From Halochromatium sp. (GTDB taxonomy: Bacteria; Pseudomonadota; Gammaproteobacteria; Chromatiales; Chromatiaceae), in NCBI GenBank assembly GCA_010912705.1, contig POWB01000015.1, positions 1-64,000 of the forward strand: a stretch of 64,000 nucleotides of DNA, written 5' to 3'. The translations under genes were made by a program, and so were the position numbers. Position 1 is the stretch's first letter, and each line of letters starts with the position of its first letter. This document shows, in pieces, positions 58,119-64,000 of the stretch. Under the pieces are notes generated by a model. The model made no database searches and was not told the DNA's origin. It saw only the letters and a list, made by a program, of their open reading frames with translations.

Positions 58119-58263
58119 GAAACGACACCCAGAACGGCTGCAGCAGGTCTTGGCAAGCCAGAACGTCGGCGGCAGACTAAGATGGGTGTGGGGCCATGGC
58201 ATCAGATCGACAGGTAGCGCGATTGCCCCCGCCAAGCGGCTCGAAGTCACAAGCAGCATCGCA

Positions 58264-58644
58264 TTAGTCGGCAAATTGATCCGCAATCGAGAGATACTCA
58301 CGCCCAGACTGGAGCACCACATCGGCGTCACCCTTCTCGGAGGCGAGATGGACCTCTTCTAAGGTCGCCGCCATACTGTTGAGCGAGTCTTGGATCTTGG
58401 CGAGGGCATTCTCAAGGGTGTAGGTGAGTTCATGGATGTGCGCCAAATCCACATTAGCAATGCTGTCGCCCTCAAGATATGTCTCGAGCTTTTCGTTGCC
58501 TTCCTCCAGATGCTGGAAGGCCTCCTTCAGCGAGTCAGCACCCTTGCCCGAGAAGTGGGGACGGCCATCGGGAGACAGCACCTCTGCCGCGTTGCCGTTC
58601 GTCACAGTCAGAAGCACCGCCAGAGCGATTAGAATAATTCTCAT
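58264..58644 (-). CDS. DUF6746-type periplasmic protein
   Basis: A 126-residue secreted protein: signal peptide (IILIALAVLLTVTNGNAA), then HFSGKGADSLKEAFQHLEEG and the conserved LAHIHELTYTLENALAKIQD and LEEVHLASEKGDADVV. I recall this helical family as DUF6746, function unknown, often near PepSY genes. It precedes the two-component cluster on the same strand. Confidence 0.75.
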   Translation of the reverse strand: MRIILIALAVLLTVTNGNAAEVLSPDGRPHFSGKGADSLKEAFQHLEEGNEKLETYLEGDSIANVDLAHIHELTYTLENALAKIQDSLNSMAATLEEVHLASEKGDADVVLQSGREYLSIADQFAD

Positions 58645-58707
58645 TTTTAGAAACTCAAAGGGTTAACAGATTGATATCTACATGAGGCTGCCGCGCTGGA
58701 ACCCAAT

Positions 58708-58821
58708 TCAACCCGATTCTATGATCAGGTCAATCGTCTCCGGGGCGGCACTCGGATCAACCTCCAATAAGAATCGTTCTAGATCCGCAAAAGCTCGATT
58801 CGAATAGATTATGTTCGCCAT
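58708..58821 (-). pseudogene. ParE-type toxin, N-terminal remnant
   Basis: From ATG 58821, overlapping the antitoxin end by 13 bp, the frame reads MANIIYSNRAFADLERFLLE, then VDPSAAPETIDLIIESG and stops at 37 residues. ParE/RelE toxins of this class are about 95 residues, so more than half is lost. Confidence 0.75.
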
Positions 58822-59096
58822 GAGCGGAGTTCTGGTTTCGCCGCGTCCTTCCCCTTAGCGCTTACTCTAAAGTAGGCGTGCACATCATCGGCAGCAAAAC
58901 CCTCTCCGTCTTCGAGCATTTCTCGACGCGCCGATTTTGCAGCTGCAATTAGGGTCACGCATTGTTCAGCGGCCGACACAGCTTGTGCGATTGCCGCGAC
59001 CATGAACGCATGGGGAGAGATGCCCTGTTGCTGCACCGCCGTCACCGCACGCTGCTTCAACAGGCTCGGTAGACAGACAAGGATGCTTGATTGCAA
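58809..59096 (-). CDS. antitoxin of a ParE-type module
   Basis: A 95-residue protein with LPSLLKQRAVTAVQQQGISP, HAFMVAAIAQAVSAAEQ and EMLEDGEGFAADDVHAYFRV, typical of the CopG-like antitoxins paired with ParE toxins. Its only plausible start is TTG 59096, which lies inside the 27-bp repeat at 59080-59106, so the original start may have been replaced by the repeat. Its toxin gene is truncated. Confidence 0.7.
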   Translation of the reverse strand: MQSSILVCLPSLLKQRAVTAVQQQGISPHAFMVAAIAQAVSAAEQCVTLIAAAKSARREMLEDGEGFAADDVHAYFRVSAKGKDAAKPELRSWRT

Positions 59097-59106
59097 GACC
59101 TGACCC
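59080..59106. repeat. 27-bp direct repeat, left copy
   Basis: AGGATGCTTGATTGCAAGAC followed by CTGACCC, identical to 63296-63322 in the same orientation. On the minus strand it reads GGGTCAGGTCTTGCAATCAA..., a motif I associate with REP-like transposase-linked repeats. The two copies bracket a 4.2-kb accessory segment. Confidence 0.9.
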
Positions 59107-59165
59107 TTAGTCTTCTTAGTCTTTAAACTGCAGATTGCCGCCGTCGGTCTTGTCGGACGGCCTCG

Positions 59166-60077
59166 TTAATGATCCTTGCGCTGCTTAGCCAACCAAGCTT
59201 CGATGAAGACCGGATCAAGTCCCTTAAGTCGCTCTTCCGGATCAAGCCCCTTAAGTCGCTCTTCCGGATCAAGCCCCTTGAGTCGATCCTCAGGATCAAG
59301 TTGATCAAGATAGTGCTTGACGAGCCACTCACGGGCTTCGCGTTTCATGTCTTCTGTAGTGTGCGCCATGTTGCCCTCTCCGAATTTGTAGTGCGCGAGT
59401 AGATTGTGCAGGTGAACACCGATCTCGCTGCGCGGGCGATACTGTTCAAGCGCCGCGCGTCGGTGCCGCTCATCACTAGAGAATAGCCCCCAGGGGGCAT
59501 TATGCGGAAGCCGGCGGAGCTGGTTGATGACTATGAGGCGGACGTCGCGCGTGCCGGCCTGGAGCCGATAGATGCCCGGTGTTTGACTCCTTTGACAACT
59601 CCCAGCGGGCAGTTGTTTGATCAGCTTGCGTGGAAAGTGGGTCGCGATGGCGTAGCTGCGAAAGTCTGCCGCTGACAGCAGTGGGTAAGCGCTGCGCGGC
59701 TCGATGATCGGCGTTTCAAGGTCTTGATCTGCGGCCGGTGACTGGCGCAGCGCGCGGATGGAAGCCAGCTTGCGGTAGGTGACGTAGTGGCTGTTGAGCT
59801 CTTCGAGCGCCCAGGCGTCGAAGACGGCGCCGCTGGCCTTGAAGCTGAGCAGGTTATGGGCAACGAGATCTTCGAGTCCGTCGGGGCGCTGCTCCGGGGA
59901 GCCAGCGCGCTGAACCTCTTGCGACGCTGGATGCTGCTCGATGATGAGCACGTCGAGGCGCTGGCTGCGCAGGGCCAGCTCCTCTTCTGTGCTGACGCTA
60001 TAGGCGAGACCGTTAAGCGCATCGGCCAGGGCTTGGCCGAGCAGTGTGTGCCAGGGGATGCGGTGATCGCGACTCAT
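59166..60077 (-). CDS. Rpn-like putative nuclease/transposase with C-terminal tandem repeats
   Basis: A 303-residue protein starting MSRDHRIPWHTLLGQALADA, with RLDVLIIEQHPASQ (a PD-(D/E)xK-like strand) and a central helical region. It resembles the Rpn/PD-(D/E)xK family common in cyanobacteria and Chromatiaceae. Near the C-terminus the unit LDPEERLKG is repeated three to four times, encoded by near-identical 27-bp units at about 59208-59295, before the end FIEAWLAKQRKDH. Copy number may vary between strains. Family call moderate. Confidence 0.65.
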   Translation of the reverse strand: MSRDHRIPWHTLLGQALADALNGLAYSVSTEEELALRSQRLDVLIIEQHPASQEVQRAGSPEQRPDGLEDLVAHNLLSFKASGAVFDAWALEELNSHYVTYRKLASIRALRQSPAADQDLETPIIEPRSAYPLLSAADFRSYAIATHFPRKLIKQLPAGSCQRSQTPGIYRLQAGTRDVRLIVINQLRRLPHNAPWGLFSSDERHRRAALEQYRPRSEIGVHLHNLLAHYKFGEGNMAHTTEDMKREAREWLVKHYLDQLDPEDRLKGLDPEERLKGLDPEERLKGLDPVFIEAWLAKQRKDH

Positions 60078-60129
60078 CGCTTTAGTCTAGCCGATTGGCG
60101 GGCAGCGTATCGAGAGCGGGCGACGACCT

Positions 60130-60246
60130 TCACTGGCGATCAGGCGGGCGCGGGGGACATGGGGTTGTTGACCCTGGCCCCTTTTCCCCCTCTTCAAGCA
60201 TGGGCGATGCCGCGGCTGCCTTGTCGAGCCGGGCTGTCGTTTTCAT
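60130..60246 (-). CDS. very small open frame (doubtful)
   Basis: A 38-residue frame (MKTTARLDKAAAASPMLEEG...) with GAGGAG before the ATG. Its second half runs through GGGTCAACAACCCC, a repeat-like sequence, so it may be the start of a larger gene cut by a repeat. No family recognised. Confidence 0.25.
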   Translation of the reverse strand: MKTTARLDKAAAASPMLEEGEKGPGSTTPCPPRPPDRQ

Positions 60247-60256
60247 AGACGTCTCC

Positions 60257-60481
60257 TCATGCTGGAGTCGTCGGTTTCGGCTTCTTCTTGAACACTTGTA
60301 GATTCGGCTCCTGCAGGATGATCGCCGACCCATGGTCGGTCGGCACCTGGGCGCCGAGCGTGCCGCTCAGGGCCGCGACCCACTGCGGCCAGTCGCTGTT
60401 GGCCTTGGTCAGCTTCTTCCAGGCCTTCGGACGCAGGGTGGCGACCACCAGCGCGTTGTCGGTCTGGATGCCGGTCTTCAT
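60257..60481 (-). CDS. small hypothetical protein downstream of the decarboxylase-like gene
   Basis: A 74-residue protein: MKTGIQTDNALVVATLRPKA, then WKKLTKANSDWPQWVAALSG and a Lys/Pro-rich end (FKKKPKPTTPA). It lies 74 bp past the decarboxylase-like gene on the same strand. Not recognised; codon use fits a real gene, and no signal or membrane segment is visible. Confidence 0.4.
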   Translation of the reverse strand: MKTGIQTDNALVVATLRPKAWKKLTKANSDWPQWVAALSGTLGAQVPTDHGSAIILQEPNLQVFKKKPKPTTPA

Positions 60482-60555
60482 GCCGTCCAACCCCGCCCGA
60501 GGGCTTCGGCCGATCTGGACAACACCGGCTCGAAGCGCCCGCGCGGGCGACCAAT

Positions 60556-61586
60556 TCAGCCGACCACCGTGGCGACGGCCGCGCCCACCGGCACATTGGT
60601 GGCATCCAGCCCCGGTTTGGTGTGGTAGCGGTCGAAGTGGAACTGGAGCTTCACCCCGGGGCGGAAGATCAGGCAGTGGGTGGAGCCGCCGAAGTGGAAC
60701 ATGCCGAGTTCATCGCCGCGGGCCAGGCGCTGGCCCGCGTGGACCCTGATCTCGCAGGACGACACCTCGGCCATACCCACCGCGATGAAGCACATCAGGC
60801 CGACTTTGGGGTCGTCGGCCTCGATGAAGATCACCGCCCGGGTCGCCACCGCGGTCAGAAACGCCTGCGAGTCGTTCGGTGCCGACGGGTCGGCGCTGGC
60901 GGGGTCGATGAAGCCAGCATAGCGGTTCTCCAGATAATACGACCCGTCGACCACATGGGCCTTGCGCACGACCCCGTCGACCGGACTGTTCCAGCGGTGG
61001 TAGCTCAGCGCGTTGAGGAATGCCTGGTAGACCGTGCCGCCGGCGAACTGACTCGCCAGTGGATCGAAACCCATCATGTTCAGGAGCGAATAGGGCTGAC
61101 CCTTGAGCCAGAACCGGTCGCTCTCAGCGACATCCTCCACGACTTGCAGCGGCGCGGATTCGCAGGCGTTGGCGATCGCGTTCGCACCGCTGGCCACTGG
61201 GCGCAGCCCGTCGACGAAACGGCGGGTGAAGAAGTCGTCCCAGCTGCTGAAGCCGTAGTAGGGATCGGACGGGTCCGAGACGAAAACGTCCTCGAAGCCT
61301 TTCTCACAGCAGCTCGCCTGGTCGTCGGATGCCTGGCAGGCCACGGCCACGATCGCCTTGCGGGCCGCAGGGCTCAGCCAGGCAATCACCGGCGGGGTGC
61401 GTTCCGGGTGATTCTCGACCAGCACCGAGCGCGACGCCTCGGAGGTCAGGTGCTGGTCGCCATCGCCAGGCCATGCCAGGGCATGCCGAGCATTGCGGCG
61501 GTGCCGACCGCGGCCGTCTGCAAGAAGGTGCGGCGATCGGTCTCCAGGGCGGGAGGCAAGGTGTCGGACTGATTGGTTTCGGTCAT
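60556..61586 (-). pseudogene. Tat-exported phosphatidylserine decarboxylase-like protein, frameshifted
   Basis: The frame from ATG 61586 encodes a twin-arginine signal (DRRTFLQTAAVGTAAMLGM) and stops at 61446. A second frame, overlapping by one base step, continues GDQHLTSEASRSVLVENHPE and runs to 60556 as a phosphatidylserine-decarboxylase-like domain: WDDFFTRRFVDGLRPVA, YHRWNSPVDGVVRKAHVVDG (catalytic His region) and FHFGGSTHCLIF, whose GST resembles the LGST self-cleavage site. One base change restores a single 340-residue protein. It is either a true frameshift mutation or a sequencing error. Periplasmic export would be unusual for this enzyme. Confidence 0.7.
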
Positions 61587-61865
61587 CTGCGGCTGTCCTG
61601 ATCGAAGGTGTGCGGAACGGATAACTGGCGCATTGCGGGCCGCGCGTTGTCGGCAGCCCGGCCGATGTTCGCCGGTCGGCGATGGGTAGATCAAGCGCGA
61701 CTCGCCCACGCGACGAGACAGGGCGAACATTCGCTGTTGGGTGAGTTGAAAGACGAGATCGAGGATATCGGTCGCTTTATCGCCTCCGAAGGAGAGGACG
61801 AGGATGCCACCAAGGCCAATATCGCCGACTACCTGGCCACCCATGTGAACCCGGCCAAAGCGGTG

Positions 61866-62124
61866 ACTCAATCCCGAAGACCCGTTTGAGGCGCTGCGAC
61901 CAGGTCATGCTGGTGATCAGATGAAAACGCGGCTTGGGAACGAGGGCAGCGAGCCAGGCAATGAAGTCGAGCGGCTCGAAGATGACGTGGCTGGTCCCGT
62001 CGCGGTAAGGCGTCTTGAGCCTGTAGCAAATGTTGCCCTTCGCAGTGAGGGATGGACGCTGATCGGCAATCGCGGGGCGCGTGATGTAGCGGCACAGGCG
62101 TTCGAGCTTTGTGTCGTTCCGGCA
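61866..62124 (-). pseudogene. IS91-family transposase remnant
   Basis: The minus strand reads KLERLCRYITRPAIADQRPS, then YRLKTPYRDGTSHVIFEPLD, FIAWLAALVPKPRFHLI and, after a deletion, MTWSQRLKRVFGIE, all typical of the C-terminal part of IS91-like (Y2) transposases. No start, no catalytic tyrosines and no element ends remain. Confidence 0.75.
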
Positions 62125-62255
62125 AGCTACCCTCGGCTTTCGGTCTTCAAAGTTGCTTCATGTCAAGCTTTCGCCACCTTGCTGAACAGGTATCGCCCGG
62201 CCTATGCTGGCGTGACTGAGTAATGACGCGTTGACCTCCTCCACTTAAAGCGCCT

Positions 62256-63284
62256 ATGTCCCATCTTGCCCACAGCTGGCCCGCCACGCCGCGGTCACCG
62301 CAGCCGCAGCCACCCTGTTCGGAGCCGGAGCCACCGCGGCTGCCGAGCAGCGTCACCGAGCAGGCCTACTGGGCCGACTGGTATGAGCATCCTGACCTGA
62401 ACTTAGAATGGCATGAGGGTCGGTTGGAGGAGGTGCCGGTGTCTGATCCGCTGACGATCCAAGTCTACTATTGGCTGTTGGAGTTGCTGCTGCACTATCT
62501 GCGCCGCCATCCCGTCGCCCAAATCCTGGGGCTGGAAACCGGCTTTCGCCTGGCTTTGCCCAATGGCCAGGTAAGCATCCGCAAGCCGGATCTCGGCTTT
62601 ATCCATCGGGATAACCCGATCCAGCGCGCGGACACCGACCGCAGTTATCAGGGCATCCCGGATCTGGTCATCGAGGCGCTCTCCGACAGCACCAAGGCCA
62701 ATCGGCAACGCGATGAGGTGATCAAGAAGGACGAATATGCCGCCGTTGGCGTACCTGAATATTACATCCTGCACCAAAACCCCGAGCACCTGGCCTTTTA
62801 TCGCGCCACGGCCAGTGGCGTCTATGTGCCGATTCCGCTCCAAGACGGCGTCATCTATTCAGAGGTCTTCCCCGGGTTTCGCTTTCATCGCGCCGATCTA
62901 CAACGCCGCCCTAGCATCAACGACCTGCGCAAGGATCCAATCTACGCCGACTTCGTGCTCCCCGAGTGGAAGGAAGCCGAGACCCTCGCCGAGCAAGCCC
63001 GCGCCATCGCCGAGCAGGCACAGCAACAGGCCGAGCAGGCATGGGCGCAGGCCGAACAGGCACGGATGGACGTCGAGCAAGAGCGGCATCGGCGCGCAGC
63101 CGCCGAAGTGCGGGGCGAGCAAGAACGCCAGCAGCGCGCGGCGGCCGAGGCGCGGGCTGAGCAAGAACGCCAGCAGCGCGCAGCGGCCGAGGCGCGGGCT
63201 GAGCAAGAACTCCAGCAGCGCACGGCGGCCGAGGCGCGGCTTGCCAAGCTTGAAGCCTTACTGGCGCAACGGCAGGCGCGGTAG
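62256..63284 (+). CDS. Uma2-family protein with long coiled-coil tail
   Basis: A 342-residue protein. Residues about 35-225 form the Uma2 domain (WHEGRLEEVPVSDPLTIQVY, IRKPDLGFI, LVIEALSDSTKANRQRDEVI KKDEYA, GVPEYYIL), with the PD-(D/E)xK residues present. Residues about 245-335 are a charged coiled coil with a 14-residue unit (EQERQQRAAAEARA) repeated three to four times in 42-bp DNA units. The tail is common in Uma2 proteins of Chromatiaceae and cyanobacteria; role unknown. Confidence 0.85.
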   Translation: MSHLAHSWPATPRSPQPQPPCSEPEPPRLPSSVTEQAYWADWYEHPDLNLEWHEGRLEEVPVSDPLTIQVYYWLLELLLHYLRRHPVAQILGLETGFRLALPNGQVSIRKPDLGFIHRDNPIQRADTDRSYQGIPDLVIEALSDSTKANRQRDEVIKKDEYAAVGVPEYYILHQNPEHLAFYRATASGVYVPIPLQDGVIYSEVFPGFRFHRADLQRRPSINDLRKDPIYADFVLPEWKEAETLAEQARAIAEQAQQQAEQAWAQAEQARMDVEQERHRRAAAEVRGEQERQQRAAAEARAEQERQQRAAAEARAEQELQQRTAAEARLAKLEALLAQRQAR

Positions 63285-63295
63285 CCAGACTATCG

Positions 63296-63322
63296 AGGAT
63301 GCTTGATTGCAAGACCTGACCC
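63296..63322. repeat. 27-bp direct repeat, right copy
   Basis: Identical to 59080-59106. It begins 12 bp after the Uma2 gene stop and is followed by a T-run (CCCTTTTTAT). It marks the right edge of the accessory segment. Confidence 0.9.
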
Positions 63323-63435
63323 CTTTTTATGCCCGCCTGATTGTTCCGCGTCAGACCAGCAGCGAAAGGCTGCGTAGTACACTGCAGACACGATGAAAAA
63401 GACAGTCCCCGAGCCACGGGGTCGAGGAGGCGAAG

Positions 63436-63828
63436 GTGCGGCTGCACATCCCACTGGACACATTATGCTCACTGATCGAGCTGGCACGGGAATTTCAGGC
63501 TAAAGAATCGGTGGTCTTTCCTGAGGTTCCCGCAAGTCCGAGCGACGATTGGGCGATGCAGGTATTGGCCGATCATAGCGACGACTACAATGTCGCCGAA
63601 TTCAGCAATATCGTCACTGAGATGTCAGAGCGCCAGCGCTCCGAGCTGGTGGCATTGATGTGGGTCGGGCGCGGGGATTACAGCGTCGAGGAATGGGAGC
63701 AGGCGGTCGACGACGCGCTCGGCGACTTCAGTATTCGCGCCGCTGCCTATGTGCTCGCCCATCCGATGGTCTCCGACCACCTCGAAGAGGGCATGATCGC
63801 ATTCGAGCTGTCCTGCGACGATGACTAA
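63436..63828 (+). CDS. DUF3775 family protein
   Basis: A 130-residue acidic cytosolic protein from GTG 63436: IPLDTLCSLIELAREFQAKE, EMSERQRSELVALMWVGRGD and IRAAAYVLAHPMVSDHLEEG, which match DUF3775. Function unknown. It is complete and stands alone outside the repeat-bracketed segment. Confidence 0.8.
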   Translation: MRLHIPLDTLCSLIELAREFQAKESVVFPEVPASPSDDWAMQVLADHSDDYNVAEFSNIVTEMSERQRSELVALMWVGRGDYSVEEWEQAVDDALGDFSIRAAAYVLAHPMVSDHLEEGMIAFELSCDDD

Positions 63829-63890
63829 GGCGATTTCCGGCAAACCTCACAACATTAAGGTATGCACCATAGATAAAGATAAGAACCATA

Positions 63891-63949
63891 GATCAACACC
63901 GATGCACACAGATCCTCGCTCTGTCGATCCCTGTCCACCGGTGTTCATC
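63891..63949. repeat. imperfect palindrome at the window end
   Basis: GATCAACACCGATGCACACAG pairs imperfectly with CTGTCCACCGGTGTTCATC (63931-63949). This resembles the dispersed GATGAACACCG palindromes of many purple bacteria. The stretch 63829-64000 contains no other feature I can support. Confidence 0.5.
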
Positions 63950-64000
63950 CTGGCGCTTATCGCCTAATAACCGGCCTCGCGGCCGGAGTTCAGGCTCAGG

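Noticed and set aside
60622-61572. 316-residue frame antisense to the decarboxylase-like gene
   Set aside because: High GC third positions keep the opposite strand open; the minus strand carries the family motifs.

Overview
The window is a GC-rich, gammaproteobacterial chromosome segment. Its core gene orders (cmoA-cmoB, ppk1, mreBCD-mrdA-rodA-mltB-rlpA-dacA-dat-ybeD-lipB, gatCA) together with a bidirectional NAD-type [NiFe] hydrogenase, a cluster of decaying toxin-antitoxin modules, Uma2 nucleases and dispersed palindromic repeats suggest a purple sulfur bacterium (Chromatiaceae) or close relative. This placement is inference; no rRNA or photosynthesis gene is present. I saw no tRNA, rRNA, CRISPR array, prophage or intact insertion sequence.

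Layout. 0-2.2 kb: decayed accessory DNA with a broken DNA methyltransferase gene and a small conserved gene split by a 199-bp MITE-like element that has a clean 5-bp target duplication. 2.3-8.7 kb: adaptor + RND transporter + MscS-type channel on the minus strand. 8.9-14.6 kb: cmoA/cmoB (tRNA wobble modification), ppk1, wrbA, hda. 14.7-18.2 kb: hoxU-hoxY-hoxH-hoxW without hoxE/hoxF. 18.6-20.1 kb: serB with a hypervariable-looking repeat. 20.1-24.6 kb: toxin-antitoxin island (yefM/yoeB, higA + broken higB, AlbA/Schlafen-type ATPase, vapBC, mazE-like + broken mazF, broken DUF4143 ATPase). 25.0-27.0 kb: an ATPase gene and metA as an operon whose leader carries six exact-length 13-bp repeats. 27.5-36.8 kb: hydrolase, mlaE-mlaF-mlaD lipid transport, small envelope genes, degP with its two-component pair, a Uma2 protein. 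37-42 kb: YceI, second EF-G, L,D-transpeptidase facing an Lpp-like lipoprotein, a UbiC/DUF98 protein. 42.4-53.1 kb: a long minus-strand run of cell-wall and shape genes. 53.5-55.5 kb: an mreB fragment, then gatC-gatA. 55.6-58.6 kb: two-component system with PepSY and DUF6746 proteins. 58.7-63.8 kb: accessory island bracketed by two identical 27-bp repeats, holding a broken parE/antitoxin pair, an Rpn-like nuclease, a Tat-signal phosphatidylserine-decarboxylase-like gene with a frameshift, an IS91 transposase remnant and a Uma2 protein with a coiled-coil tail.

Common themes. (1) In three toxin-antitoxin modules the toxin is truncated while a complete or nearly complete antitoxin reading frame remains. 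(2) Several proteins carry in-frame low-complexity expansions in linkers (SerB, HoxW, MlaE, a sensor kinase, the methyltransferase remnant). (3) Intergenic spaces hold related palindromic repeats. All protein functions are assigned from recognisable motifs and neighbourhood, without database searches.
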